A stretch of 64,000 nucleotides of DNA from Ferruginibacter sp. (GTDB lineage Bacteria; Bacteroidota; Bacteroidia; Chitinophagales; Chitinophagaceae), in NCBI GenBank assembly GCA_013141115.1, contig JABFRP010000002.1, positions 1,476,647 through 1,540,646 of the forward strand, in the 5' to 3' direction. The translations under genes and the position numbers were made by a program. Of the stretch, positions 50,265 through 59,975 are shown one piece after another; position 1 is the stretch's first letter, and each line of letters opens with the position of its first letter. The notes beneath the pieces were generated by a model, which was given only the letters and a program-made list of their open reading frames with translations, searched no databases and was not told where the DNA came from.

Positions 50265-51443
50265 CTAAAATTGATCTATACCCTGCCAGCTGTATGAAGT
50301 ATTTTTAACCAGATCTAACATTAGATCCTGCATGGCATAAACAAAAGGATTTTCATTGGTGGAGGGATCAACCCTTGAATTAAGTAGTAATGCCACACAC
50401 ATACCGTTATTATGCCGCATAAAACCTGTACGGGTGCCGGGCAGGCTGCCATAGTTATACCATACATTTTCAGCGCTCCAGATACCAATGCCGCAGGCAT
50501 AGCCCGGGTAAACGGCAGATGGAGTGGTGAGTGCTTTAAGATTTGTACTGTTTAAAATATCGGGCCTTGTGGTAAAGCCATCAATTGCATTTACAAATTT
50601 TAACAGTTCGGTTGCGGTTGTCATCAATCCACCATCAGCATCTCTGCGGGGAAAAGCAATATTGTACACATAAGGTGCATCATTGCCCTGACCGTAATAA
50701 ATAACTTCATTTGTTTTTTTCTCTGCTGCGGTTTTACCTGCTATATCTGTTTGTGTACCACTTATTGGTGCCATCACATCTTCTTTTATATAATTGATAT
50801 AAGTTTTACCAGAAATTTTTTCAATAACCCTTCCGGCCAAAACAAAATTTATGTTGGAGTAATCATATACTGTACCGGGTATATTGGGATTAGGTCTGCT
50901 GTTTATAATCCAATCAAAAAGTTGTTTGTAGGTGTAAGTTGGGTTTTGGTCTATTACGTCGCCACCAGTTGCAGCACCCCAACTGCCAGATACATTTTGC
51001 AACAAATGCCTTACCGTAATATTTAAAAGATTGGCATTGTAGGGTGCTGTGCCATAATCACTGGCCAGTACACCGCCTGTACCAAACACTTTTGCATCTA
51101 AATTTAATTTTCCCTCTTGTACTAATTTTAAAACAGCCGCTCCGGTAAATGTTTTAGATACGCTTGCCAGCCTGAAACGGTGTGCCGGAGTAACCAATTC
51201 ATTAGTTGCAGTGTTAGCTTTGCCATAGCCCTTTATGTACACCAGTTTTCCATTTTTACTTACTGCTAATGAAGCGCCGGGAATATTGTAGGCGCTCATA
51301 AAAGCAGCCAGCTTGCTATCTACAGTTACAATATCTGTTTGTGTTGCCGGGGCTGTAGTGCCACTGCCATTATCCGATTTTTTGCATGAAGAGAAAGCGA
51401 AAAAAAATGCTGTAAATAAACAACTGTAATAAAGCTTATTCAT
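50265..51443 (-). CDS. Class C beta-lactamase-like serine hydrolase, lipoprotein
   Basis: A 392-aa protein from ATG 51443; the frame is open further upstream but MNKLYYSCLFTAFFFAFSSCKK is a proper lipoprotein signal. It has SxxK in RLASVSKTFTGAAVLKL, the YxN motif in VYDYSNINFVLAGR, and a late G-rich segment (SLPGTRTGFMRHNNG) where class C enzymes have KTG. Such proteins are often D-aminopeptidases, esterases or penicillin-binding-like hydrolases rather than true beta-lactamases. A TACTCCATTTGGATA element lies 74 bases upstream, shared with the response-regulator promoter region. Confidence 0.87.
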   Translation of the reverse strand: MNKLYYSCLFTAFFFAFSSCKKSDNGSGTTAPATQTDIVTVDSKLAAFMSAYNIPGASLAVSKNGKLVYIKGYGKANTATNELVTPAHRFRLASVSKTFTGAAVLKLVQEGKLNLDAKVFGTGGVLASDYGTAPYNANLLNITVRHLLQNVSGSWGAATGGDVIDQNPTYTYKQLFDWIINSRPNPNIPGTVYDYSNINFVLAGRVIEKISGKTYINYIKEDVMAPISGTQTDIAGKTAAEKKTNEVIYYGQGNDAPYVYNIAFPRRDADGGLMTTATELLKFVNAIDGFTTRPDILNSTNLKALTTPSAVYPGYACGIGIWSAENVWYNYGSLPGTRTGFMRHNNGMCVALLLNSRVDPSTNENPFVYAMQDLMLDLVKNTSYSWQGIDQF

Positions 51444-51516
51444 TTTTACCGATTTACTGATTGGGTGATTTTTTATTTGACATTGTAAATATGCTGCTGA
51501 TAGGCTCAGGCAGCTA

Positions 51517-51575
51517 TACTCCATTTGGATAGATTTTTAAAACAGCCAATACTTTTATATTTGGCAGATTGGAGT
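51517..51575. promoter_or_regulatory. Putative operator, copy 1, between hydrolase and sensor kinase genes
   Basis: TACTCCATTTGGATA (51517-51531), then GATTTTTAAA; a near-inverted half site ATTGGAGT lies at 51568-51575. The same 15 bases occur at 53984-53998 before the response regulator gene. Confidence 0.55.
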
Positions 51576-51647
51576 TGTTGCCAAACAAAATGATTTTGTT
51601 GGCGGCTTTCTTTTTATATTTAGAAATAAAAAAAACAGCAAAAATTA

Positions 51648-53558
51648 ATGAGGTATAGTATTGTTTGGATGCTTTTATTTTATTGCTATTTTACACAATC
51701 AGCATTTGGTCAAACCACTGTTATTGATAGTTTAAAAAAGGCCTTTTATAATTCAGCCAGTGAAAAAGATAAACTGGCTATAGCTATCGATGTGCTGGAT
51801 GAGTACGAATCGCTGCACACAGATACTATTGCCTATTATTACAACATAGCAGAAAAATTATTACCAACCCATTTCTCAAAAGAAAATGCCCTGCAAATTG
51901 CCATTACTAAAATCAGGTTACTAAGGCGGCAAACCAAATTTGAAGAGGCAATGGCGTTATGCGATAGCTGTCTTGCTGTTACCGAATCTGCAAATAACAG
52001 TCAGGTTATTTACAGAAAACTAACTGCTGCCAAGGCTGCAATTTTAACCTCTCAATTTAAATACAAAGAAGCGTTAGGTGTGGGTTTTGCGGCCTTAAAA
52101 AAAGCCGAAACAGACCGGGACGATATTAGCCAGATATATAACAAAATAACTATTGGCTGGATAAATATGGAGATGGGTAAAAACAAAGAAGCATTGCATT
52201 GGTTTTTTGATGCTATTACTCATAGCGACAAAATTGGTTATTCTGCAAAAAAGGGAACCACTTATGCAAATATTGCAGCAGTGTATACAGAGCTAAAACA
52301 AACTGACTCTGCAGCATTTTACATACACAAAGCATTTGATGTAGCACTTAAACACAGTAATTTAACAGTGCAGGCCAATTGCTATTATATTTTTTCTGAT
52401 ATAATGGTAGAGAAAGGAAACATTGCAGCAGCGGAAAAAGCAATGAACGAAGGGGTAAAAATCAGGAAAAAAATTGGCGACCCATATTTTTATGTATCTG
52501 ATCTATACCAACTGGCCATTTTTTATGCCAATAATAATCAACCTCAAAAAGGAATTGCAGTGTCTTTAGAAGGAATAGCATTTGCAAGAAAGAGTAATTT
52601 ATCGGGTAAGTATTTAATTCTTTATGACGCATTGGCACAAAATTATAAAGCAGGCGGAAACGATAAATTATACAGTAGTACATTAGAAAAAATTATTGCA
52701 TTGAAAGATTCGCTGTACAAAAATAATTCGGCACAATCGTTGGCAGAAATGCAAACCAAATACGAAGTGCAAAAAAAAGAAACCCTTATTGCACAGCAAA
52801 AACTAGGTTTATTTCAGCGCAAACTTTTATTGTATGGTGCAGCGGCAGGTACATTGTTATTATTGCTGGCTTTTGGCTACCGCTTTAAACAATATAAGCA
52901 AAGGCAAAAAATACTAATGGAAGAAAAAAGAATACAGAATGAAGTAGCTATAAAAGATGCCGAAGAAAAAGAGCGCAAACGTATTGCTGCTGAACTACAC
53001 GACAACCTGGGTGTACAGGCCAATGCAATTTTGCACAACAGTACTTTACTTAAGAATAATGCAGAAGATAAAATCATAGTGGCCGACCTTCAGGACACTG
53101 CCAAAGAAATGCTTCATAATCTGCGGGAGACTTTATGGGCCATGAAAACAGCAGATGTGCAGGCAACAGATCTATGGTTACGCATTATTAATTTTATGAA
53201 ACAAATGGGCAGGCATTATACCAGTATTCATTTTAAAGTGGAAGGAGAAGCGCCTGGTAATTATATAATACCCTCTAACAAAGCATTGAATATTGTATTG
53301 GTATTACAGGAGGCTGTAAATAATGCCGTAAAACATGCACAACCTGCAGTAATAACTGCAGCAAGTATCAATGATGAAAATAGCTGGAGTATTTCAATAT
53401 CGGATAATGGAAATGGGTTTGATTTAAATTCAGCCAAAACCTCAAAAGGCGATAATTATGGTTTAGGCAATATGCAGGAAAGGGCAACAGCTTCTGCCAT
53501 TACCCTTTCAATAAAGAGCGAAGCTGGAAAAGGAAGCAGTGTGCAGCTTACTATATAA
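51648..53558 (+). CDS. TPR-containing NarL-type sensor histidine kinase
   Basis: A 636-aa kinase. Signal or membrane segment MLLFYCYFTQSAFGQ; a periplasmic TPR-type repeat region at about residues 30-380 (NIAAVYTELKQTDSAAFYIH, KKAETDRDDISQIYN); one membrane helix (LLLYGAAAGTLLLLLAFGYR); a short coiled coil; HisKA_3 motif ERKRIAAELHDNLG with the phospho-His; and HATPase with NNAVKHAQ, SDNGNGFDLN and YGLGNMQERA. Its partner is almost certainly the LuxR-type regulator at 54065, separated by a small opposite-strand lipoprotein gene. Both promoter regions hold the same TACTCCATTTGGATA element. Confidence 0.93.
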   Translation: MRYSIVWMLLFYCYFTQSAFGQTTVIDSLKKAFYNSASEKDKLAIAIDVLDEYESLHTDTIAYYYNIAEKLLPTHFSKENALQIAITKIRLLRRQTKFEEAMALCDSCLAVTESANNSQVIYRKLTAAKAAILTSQFKYKEALGVGFAALKKAETDRDDISQIYNKITIGWINMEMGKNKEALHWFFDAITHSDKIGYSAKKGTTYANIAAVYTELKQTDSAAFYIHKAFDVALKHSNLTVQANCYYIFSDIMVEKGNIAAAEKAMNEGVKIRKKIGDPYFYVSDLYQLAIFYANNNQPQKGIAVSLEGIAFARKSNLSGKYLILYDALAQNYKAGGNDKLYSSTLEKIIALKDSLYKNNSAQSLAEMQTKYEVQKKETLIAQQKLGLFQRKLLLYGAAAGTLLLLLAFGYRFKQYKQRQKILMEEKRIQNEVAIKDAEEKERKRIAAELHDNLGVQANAILHNSTLLKNNAEDKIIVADLQDTAKEMLHNLRETLWAMKTADVQATDLWLRIINFMKQMGRHYTSIHFKVEGEAPGNYIIPSNKALNIVLVLQEAVNNAVKHAQPAVITAASINDENSWSISISDNGNGFDLNSAKTSKGDNYGLGNMQERATASAITLSIKSEAGKGSSVQLTI

Positions 53559-53561
53559 ATT

Positions 53562-53936
53562 TTATTGTAGTAATTCCAGGTAGGTTTGGCCAGGTAAGTA
53601 TTCTGCCTTTCTAAAAACAATTGTGGTACATGCTGCATTTACTGGTTGCCCTGCCACACAAACTATTGCGGTATAAATTTTTCTTTTTCCTGCAGGTATA
53701 TCTGTTTTTGTAACCGAAGTCTTTGCTTTTACATCAATATCCAGCACCTTGTTATTAAAAGGATACACCGTATCGGCGGTGCCAGTTACAATCAACCTTT
53801 GATCGTACAACTGGTTATTTGTAAATGTAACTGTGGCAGCTGTTCCAGAAACATCGTTGTTGGAAGATCCCGATTTTTTACAGGCAACAACTGCTACAAC
53901 AGTAAATAAAAAAAGGAATAGTATTTTTTTCATCAA
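53562..53936 (-). CDS. Small lipoprotein between kinase and regulator
   Basis: A 124-aa lipoprotein (signal MKKILFLFLFTVVAVVACKK). The mature domain is beta-rich and likely immunoglobulin-like (TVTFTNNQLYDQRLIVTG, KTSVTKTDIPAGKRKIYTAI). It lies on the minus strand, 3 bases from the convergent kinase gene, and diverges from the response regulator gene. Its promoter region contains the second operator copy, so it is probably a target of this two-component system and may be its periplasmic sensor partner. Function unknown. Confidence 0.7.
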   Translation of the reverse strand: MMKKILFLFLFTVVAVVACKKSGSSNNDVSGTAATVTFTNNQLYDQRLIVTGTADTVYPFNNKVLDIDVKAKTSVTKTDIPAGKRKIYTAIVCVAGQPVNAACTTIVFRKAEYLPGQTYLELLQ

Positions 53937-53983
53937 AAAAAAGTTTAGGAAAGCAATTTATTTTTAAATGTTTTTGTACCGAT

Positions 53984-54023
53984 TACTCCATTTGGATAAT
54001 TTTTAAAGTACCTGAATGGAGTA
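53984..54023. promoter_or_regulatory. Putative operator, copy 2, between lipoprotein and regulator genes
   Basis: TACTCCATT (53984-53992) and AATGGAGTA (54015-54023) form a perfect 9-bp inverted repeat with a 22-base spacer. The first 15 bases, TACTCCATTTGGATA, are identical to copy 1 at 51517. Confidence 0.65.
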
Positions 54024-54064
54024 TGATTTTATGCTTAATTTTATTTAACCTTCAATAAAAAATT

Positions 54065-54733
54065 ATGATAAGAATTGCCGTAGTTGATGATAAGATGAAT
54101 AACCGTAAAGTAATTACCGATAAGCTATCTCGTAATAATTTTTTTACGTTGGTGTTTCAGGCAGTTAATGGCGAGGATTTTTTACAGCAAATGAGAGCTT
54201 TGCCTGAAGACGATCAGCCGCATATAGTATTGATGGATCTGGAAATGCCGCATGTGGATGGCGTTTCTGCCATTGGCACGGCCTCTTCTTTATACCCTGA
54301 TATAAAATTTGTGGTGCTGACTATTTTTGATGATGATGATAAAATTTTCAGGGCCATTAAAGCCGGAGCCTGTGGCTATTTATTAAAAGAAGAAAGCGGC
54401 GAAGTAATTAATGAAATGTTGATGAACCTTTGGGAAAGTGGTGCCGGGCCAATATCCCCCAGTATTGCATATAAAATTTTGCAAATGGTGCAAAAGCCGG
54501 TAACGGCAGATACAGTTGTAAAAAACGATGATAATCTTTTTCAGTTAAGCGAAAGAGAAAAGGAAATTTTACAACTGCTAAGCCAGGGATTAGAGTATAA
54601 AGAGATTGGTGTAAAAATATTTATCAGTCCTAATACGGTAAAAAAACACTGCATCAGTATTTATCAAAAACTGCATGTAAACAGCCGCTCACAGGCATTA
54701 CGCATAGCTTATACAAAAGGATTAATTGATTAG
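54065..54733 (+). CDS. NarL/LuxR-type response regulator
   Basis: A 222-aa regulator. Receiver: acidic pair in IAVVDDKMN, phospho-Asp in IVLMDLEMPHVDG, Thr in VVLTIFDDDD, Lys in GYLLKEES. Output: GerE helix-turn-helix LSEREKEILQLLSQGLEYKE and IFISPNTVKKHCISIYQKL. Likely phosphorylated by the kinase at 51648. The palindrome upstream suggests autoregulation and control of the divergent lipoprotein gene. Confidence 0.94.
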   Translation: MIRIAVVDDKMNNRKVITDKLSRNNFFTLVFQAVNGEDFLQQMRALPEDDQPHIVLMDLEMPHVDGVSAIGTASSLYPDIKFVVLTIFDDDDKIFRAIKAGACGYLLKEESGEVINEMLMNLWESGAGPISPSIAYKILQMVQKPVTADTVVKNDDNLFQLSEREKEILQLLSQGLEYKEIGVKIFISPNTVKKHCISIYQKLHVNSRSQALRIAYTKGLID

Positions 54734-54745
54734 CCGGCATAAAAA

Positions 54746-54773
54746 AGCCGCCTTACATAAATGTAAAGCGGCT
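54746..54773. terminator. Bidirectional terminator
   Basis: AGCCGCCTTACAT (54746-54758) pairs with ATGTAAAGCGGCT (54761-54773) with one mismatch and a 2-base loop; A run before and T-rich sequence after. It lies between convergent genes. Confidence 0.8.
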
Positions 54774-54796
54774 ATTAGTTTTATAACGAAGTAGTT

Positions 54797-56959
54797 TTAT
54801 TTCACCAGTTTCAACTCCTTAATAATATTGCTTGCGCCACCCAGTTTATCTATACACCATAATACATAGCGTACATCCACACAAATGGTGCGGTTTAAAT
54901 CTTTATCAAATGCTATCTTATGGCTCAATGCTTCGTAATTGCCATCAAAAGCAAGGCCCAATAAATTACCATTAGCATCAATAACCGGGCTACCGCTGTT
55001 ACCACCGGTAATATCATTGGTGGTAATAAAAGTTACTACCAGGTCGTTCTTTGCTTTATCAATGTACTGGCCAAAATCTCTTTTCTTTAATAACTCCACC
55101 TGTTTGGTGGGCAGGTCAAATTCATAATCGCCAGCAACATATTTTTCTAAAATGCCTTTAGCTGTACATACGTAATCGTATTTAACAGCATCACGTGGCG
55201 CATAGCTTTTTACATTACCATAACTTACCCTCATGCTAAAGTTAGCATCAGGATACATTTTTTTAACTGCAGCAGGATTCATTTCCATAATACCTTTCAT
55301 GTACGCCTTTCCCAACTCATTATTTTTATTTACAAAAGCGGTGTATATAGAAGCATATTTACTGTTGTAATTTTTTACAAAAGCACTGGCAAATGCAAAT
55401 GCAGGATCGGCCTGTAATGATGCGGCTGTTGGCTCGTTGGTAAAAGCAGCCCATTTGGTATCATCCAGTAACATGGTTTTTGCAAATACATCTTTAGCCC
55501 AGTTTTTAAAAGTAGCTTCTTCTTTTAAACTGCCATAGTTGCTTTTCATGGTTTCGTATAAACCAACCGGGTGCTGGTTTTTATCTACATCATTATAAAA
55601 CATCATAGCAACCGCAGCTAATATTTTTTCATCACTTGGCAAATCTTCACCTTCTATAAATGCTTTGCGGTTTGCAGTTGCAGCTTCAATAGCTTTTTTA
55701 ATTTCGGCAGATGGTGTACTTGGCTTTAATAATTTATCTTCTAAAGCAATAAATGAAGCAGCAAATGCAGCTAAAGGAGAACCTACAATACCTTCATTTA
55801 AGTACTGACGTTGTTTGCTGTAAGGCGTCCAGGTAGCATAATTTTTTGCATAGTCGCTAAAAATATTTGCATACTCAGGTTTGCCTTTTGCCCATGCGGT
55901 AAACTTTGCTTCGTACTCTTCCTTTTGCTGCTGTGTTTTAAATTTGATCAGTTGTTTGGTTTCGCCATCAAAAAATTTCCAATAGTTGGCAATGCCTGCA
56001 TAGCTGTTAGCTAATTTTAATTTTACTGCAGGGTCTTTAATCATTTGCTCGTACATGTATTTTAAACGCATGTCACGCAAATTCACCAATGAAGGATTTT
56101 CAATTTCATTTTTTAATTTAATACCATAACTGGTTTCGTACCGGTTGGTACCGCCGGGGTAACCATATATCATTGCATAATCACCATCTTTAAAACCTTT
56201 AATGCTTACCGGTAAAAAATGCTTTGGTTTTAAAGGCACGTTATCGTTACTGTAATCGGCTGGTTTACCCTCCTTGCTTGCATATACACGAAAAACACTA
56301 AAATCTCCTGTATGGCGTGGCCACTCCCAGTTATCGGTATCGCCACCAAACTTACCTACACTTTCCGGTGGCGCACCAACCAATCTTATATCACGGTATC
56401 TTTTGTACACATACATAATGTACTGGTTGCCTTTAAACATGCTGTACACCCGTCCTTCTAAACCGTTTTCTTTATCAGCAACTTTATCTGTAATGGCTTT
56501 TAAAACTTCAGGTAATTTTTTAACTCTTTCGTCCCAGCTTAATCCTTTTACAGCATCTTCCACATCTTTGGTTACATCTACAATTTTATCTAAAAACTGA
56601 ACAGATAAACTGCTTTTAATTTCCTGCTCTTTGTTTAAAGCATAAAAACCATCTCTTAAATAATTATGCTCTACACTACTGGCACCAGCAATAGCACCGT
56701 AGCCACAATGGTGGTTGGTAAAAATCAATCCTTCGCTGCTTACAATTTCGCCGGTGCAACCACCGCCAAAAATTATAATGGCATCTTTTAAAGATGATTT
56801 GTTGATGGAGTACAACTGCTCTTTGGTAAGTTTAAGGCCTCTTTTTACCATATCGTTATACACTTGTTCGCCCAATAACATGGGAAGCCACATACCTTCA
56901 TCGGCGCTGGCTTTTAATAAGGAGATTGATAAAACAATCGCTAAAAAAATTTTCTTCAT
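54797..56959 (-). CDS. S46 family dipeptidyl-peptidase (DPP7 type)
   Basis: A 720-aa periplasmic peptidase that removes dipeptides from peptide N-termini. Signal peptide ending near LLKASADEG. The catalytic triad follows the chymotrypsin-like order: His in IFTNHHCGYGAI (83/84), Asp in the GGDTDNWEWPRHTGDF region, and Ser655 in ITGGNSGSPV. Gly673 (GLAFDGNYEA) is at the position that is Gly in DPP7 and Arg in DPP11, so preference for hydrophobic P1 residues is predicted rather than acidic ones. Length is normal for the family. It is convergent with the response regulator gene. Confidence 0.94.
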   Translation of the reverse strand: MKKIFLAIVLSISLLKASADEGMWLPMLLGEQVYNDMVKRGLKLTKEQLYSINKSSLKDAIIIFGGGCTGEIVSSEGLIFTNHHCGYGAIAGASSVEHNYLRDGFYALNKEQEIKSSLSVQFLDKIVDVTKDVEDAVKGLSWDERVKKLPEVLKAITDKVADKENGLEGRVYSMFKGNQYIMYVYKRYRDIRLVGAPPESVGKFGGDTDNWEWPRHTGDFSVFRVYASKEGKPADYSNDNVPLKPKHFLPVSIKGFKDGDYAMIYGYPGGTNRYETSYGIKLKNEIENPSLVNLRDMRLKYMYEQMIKDPAVKLKLANSYAGIANYWKFFDGETKQLIKFKTQQQKEEYEAKFTAWAKGKPEYANIFSDYAKNYATWTPYSKQRQYLNEGIVGSPLAAFAASFIALEDKLLKPSTPSAEIKKAIEAATANRKAFIEGEDLPSDEKILAAVAMMFYNDVDKNQHPVGLYETMKSNYGSLKEEATFKNWAKDVFAKTMLLDDTKWAAFTNEPTAASLQADPAFAFASAFVKNYNSKYASIYTAFVNKNNELGKAYMKGIMEMNPAAVKKMYPDANFSMRVSYGNVKSYAPRDAVKYDYVCTAKGILEKYVAGDYEFDLPTKQVELLKKRDFGQYIDKAKNDLVVTFITTNDITGGNSGSPVIDANGNLLGLAFDGNYEALSHKIAFDKDLNRTICVDVRYVLWCIDKLGGASNIIKELKLVK

Positions 56960-57069
56960 TTCGTTTTAGTTTTAAGGCAATAAAATTAGGCATTATTTGT
57001 TTACAAGCCCAGTTGACTTTGGTCATACCGTCCGGCATAAAGCGGTGCTATTCTTTCCCTGTTATTCTT

Positions 57070-57077
57070 TATATTTG
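57070..57077 (+). promoter_or_regulatory. Putative -7 promoter element of the GH3-family gene
   Basis: TATATTTG fits TAnnTTTG, 23 bases before the ATG at 57101; -33 box not clear. Confidence 0.5.
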
Positions 57078-57100
57078 TTGCAATTAACCTTGCACCTTAA

Positions 57101-58651
57101 ATGGCCATATTTGATATTAAATTGCCTGCTTCTATTGCCCGGGCCCTTCATTTGCCGGTAAGCGATCCCCGCCGCCAGCAAATAAAAGTGCTGAAGAAGC
57201 TATTACGTAAAGCAAGGTTTACCGAGTTTGGCCAGCGCTATTGGTTTGATGATATTTTGTTAAGCCGGCATCCGGGCAAAAAATTTCAGCAATTAGTACC
57301 TGCAAGTAATTACAATAAAATTTACGATGCCTGGTGGCACAAAGCCAAAGACGGTGTGCCGGATGTTTGCTGGCCGGGTGTAATAAAATATTTTGCACTA
57401 AGCAGTGGTACCAGCGATGCTACCAGCAAATACATTCCCATTACCAAAGAGTTGATAAGAAGTAATGTGGTTACCAGTTTTAAACAGCTATTAAGCTTAA
57501 CCAAATACCACGATGTACCTAAAAGTGCTGTGGGTAAAGGCTGGTTAATGATAGGTGGCAGTACGCAATTACAGAAAGGACCTACATATTATGCCGGCGA
57601 TCTAAGTGGTATTCAGCAAAAAAATATTCCGTTTTGGTTTCAGGGCCTGGGCCTTTATAAACCGGGTAAAAAAATTGCCAAAGAAAAAGACTGGGGCAAA
57701 AAATTAGAAGAGATTGTAGAGAATGCACCCAACTGGGATATTGGTTTTATTATTGGCGTACCTGCATGGTTGCAATTGTGTATGGAAAAAATTATTGAGC
57801 GCTATAAGCTCAACAACATTCACGAAATGTGGCCTAATTTATCTTTTTATGTGCATGGCGGCGTGGCTATGGAACCTTACAGAAAAGGATTTGAAAAAGT
57901 ATTGGGTAAACCAATAACATTTATTGAAACCTATCTGGCCAGCGAAGGTTTTTTGGCGTATCAAAACCGGCAGGATACAAAGGGTATGCACCTGGCGTTG
58001 AACAACAATATCTTTTTTGAATTTGTACCTTTTGATGACCATAATTTTGACAGCGAAGGCAATATGGTGGATGAGCCGGAGGCTTTAATGATACATGAAA
58101 TTGAAGAAAATAAAGACTATGCTATTTTAATAAGTACTAATGCCGGCGCCTGGCGCTATGCCATTGGCGATACCATAAGATTAATTGATAAAGAAAGAAG
58201 CGAAATAATTATTACCGGCCGCACCAAACATTTTTTAAGTTTGGTAGGAGAGCACTTGAGTGTAGATAATATGAACAAAGCCATTGAAATGGTGAGTGAG
58301 GAATTAAATATTTCTATACCGGAATTTACAGTTGCAGGTGTACCACATGGCAATTTTTTTGCCCATCACTGGTTTGTAGCAACAGATGATAAAGTAAATG
58401 CTGTTTCATTAGCAGCCCTTATTGATACTAAATTAAAGGAGCTGAATGATGATTACGAAGTAGAACGCAAGCATGCATTAAAAGAAGTTATTGTAGATGT
58501 AATGCCCGAACAACGCTTTATGGATTTTATGAAAGCAAAAGGAAAAGTTGGTGGTCAGCATAAATTTCCCAGGGTACTAAAAGGCAAAATGCTGGAAGAC
58601 TGGCAGAAGTTTTTAAGAGGAGAAATGGTAACTGCCCAAAATATAAAATAG
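57101..58651 (+). CDS. GH3-family adenylate-forming acyl-amido synthetase
   Basis: A 516-aa enzyme of the GH3 family, which in plants joins amino acids to auxin or jasmonate through an acyl-adenylate. Motifs: FALSSGTSDATSKYIPIT (ATP-binding Ser/Thr/Gly-rich loop), FYVHGGVAMEPYRKGF, YLASEGFLAYQN, GAWRYAIGDTIRLI and ITGRTKHFLSLVGEHLS. The bacterial substrates are unknown. Soluble, no signal. The LysE gene begins 18 bases later in the same direction and is probably co-transcribed; export of a conjugated amino acid could link them, but this is inference. Confidence 0.92.
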   Translation: MAIFDIKLPASIARALHLPVSDPRRQQIKVLKKLLRKARFTEFGQRYWFDDILLSRHPGKKFQQLVPASNYNKIYDAWWHKAKDGVPDVCWPGVIKYFALSSGTSDATSKYIPITKELIRSNVVTSFKQLLSLTKYHDVPKSAVGKGWLMIGGSTQLQKGPTYYAGDLSGIQQKNIPFWFQGLGLYKPGKKIAKEKDWGKKLEEIVENAPNWDIGFIIGVPAWLQLCMEKIIERYKLNNIHEMWPNLSFYVHGGVAMEPYRKGFEKVLGKPITFIETYLASEGFLAYQNRQDTKGMHLALNNNIFFEFVPFDDHNFDSEGNMVDEPEALMIHEIEENKDYAILISTNAGAWRYAIGDTIRLIDKERSEIIITGRTKHFLSLVGEHLSVDNMNKAIEMVSEELNISIPEFTVAGVPHGNFFAHHWFVATDDKVNAVSLAALIDTKLKELNDDYEVERKHALKEVIVDVMPEQRFMDFMKAKGKVGGQHKFPRVLKGKMLEDWQKFLRGEMVTAQNIK

Positions 58652-58669
58652 AAAGAATACCACCATTTA

Positions 58670-59329
58670 ATGATCGATGCTTTAATAAAAGGACTGGCCA
58701 TTAGTTTATTACTGATTTTTTCGGTAGGCCCTGTAATATTTACCATTATAAAGCAAAGCATTAATCATGGCAGGCGTGGCGGTTTTAGTTTTGTAACGGG
58801 GGTTTGGTTGAGCGATATTATTTGGGTAGTGCTTAGTGTAAGTTTTAGCGAAGCGGTAAAAACTTTATTGCACTTTAAAATACCTATTGGTATTGCAGGC
58901 TGTTGTTTTTTAATTGGTATGGGTATTTATTTTGCCTTTATTAAAAAAATTAAACCTCGCCGAACACAAGAACCGGTTGAAATTGCGGGGGACGAAATAA
59001 CACCAGCCGGAAAAAAAACTAACTACTTTGCCATATTCAGTTCTGGTTTTATTATTAATACGCTTAACCCTGCAGTAATTTCTTTTTGGGTTATTATGGC
59101 TGCATCACTGGCTTCTGTTTATACCTTCAACCACCAGATAATTATTTTTATAACCTGCCTGGCTATAAACATGCTGGCCGATGTAGGCAAGGTTTTAGGC
59201 GCAGGTTACCTGGGTAAAAAACTAAGCGATAAAAATATTATACGCATCAATCGTATTTCCGGCGCATTGTATCTGGTTTTTGGTCTCGCTATTTTATCAG
59301 GTATTATTTATACATTGATAAAAGATTAA
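58670..59329 (+). CDS. LysE family amino-acid exporter
   Basis: A 219-aa membrane protein with six predicted helices. The LysE/RhtB signature is visible: GLAISLLLIFSVGPVIFTI near the N-terminus, INHGRRGGFSFVTGVWLSD, and SGFIINTLNPAVISFWVIM in the middle. Family members export basic or neutral amino acids or related compounds. It follows the GH3-family gene by 18 bases. Confidence 0.9.
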   Translation: MIDALIKGLAISLLLIFSVGPVIFTIIKQSINHGRRGGFSFVTGVWLSDIIWVVLSVSFSEAVKTLLHFKIPIGIAGCCFLIGMGIYFAFIKKIKPRRTQEPVEIAGDEITPAGKKTNYFAIFSSGFIINTLNPAVISFWVIMAASLASVYTFNHQIIIFITCLAINMLADVGKVLGAGYLGKKLSDKNIIRINRISGALYLVFGLAILSGIIYTLIKD

Positions 59330-59374
59330 CAATAATTATTCTTTTTACTTTATACCGGTTGCTTATTTTGTACA

Positions 59375-59926
59375 ATGAAGATCTTTTTACCACTCCTGCT
59401 TCTTTTTGCCATTCCGTGTTACTCACAATCTGCCGATTTTATTATTTTGAAAAAGAAAAGCAAAACAATACAAACTTTTTATGCCGGTACTAATATCAAT
59501 TTTACAACGGTAAGCGGCGCTTATATTACAGCACATATTAACGGAATAAAAAACGATACCCTTTTTTTGCAGGAATATATTACGCAATATTTGCCCACCA
59601 CTATTGGCACTTACGTTGTAGATACAGTAGGTAGCTACCGGTATAAATTTCATTACAACCAGGTAAAAGCCATGGGCCGCAAAGCAAAAAAAGGCTTTAA
59701 TACCAAAGGTAGTGGCGCCAGTTTATTTGGTGGTGGTGTATTACTTACGCTGGCAAGTGGCGTAGTGTTTTTAGTAGACAGAAAAAACTTTAGCGCACCT
59801 TTATTAATAGCCTCTGCAGCTTTGGGAACGCTGGGTTATTTTTGGGCTACCAGTGGTGGTGGGGCATTAGTAATTGGCAAAAAATATAAGTTGGTTTATA
59901 TGGATATGAGCAATAAGAAAAAGTAA
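59375..59926 (+). CDS. Hypothetical exported protein
   Basis: A 183-aa protein. Signal peptide MKIFLPLLLLFAIPCYSQ; beta-rich middle (FYAGTNINFTTVSGAYITAH); two hydrophobic segments at about 115-165 (GASLFGGGVLLTLASGVVFL, LLIASAALGTLGYFWATSGG), so it may be anchored in the membrane. No family recognised. Independent spacing on both sides. Confidence 0.7.
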   Translation: MKIFLPLLLLFAIPCYSQSADFIILKKKSKTIQTFYAGTNINFTTVSGAYITAHINGIKNDTLFLQEYITQYLPTTIGTYVVDTVGSYRYKFHYNQVKAMGRKAKKGFNTKGSGASLFGGGVLLTLASGVVFLVDRKNFSAPLLIASAALGTLGYFWATSGGGALVIGKKYKLVYMDMSNKKK

Positions 59927-59975
59927 ATATTTATATTGCAACATATTTTTAACCCTTACTAATAAACTATCTGTT

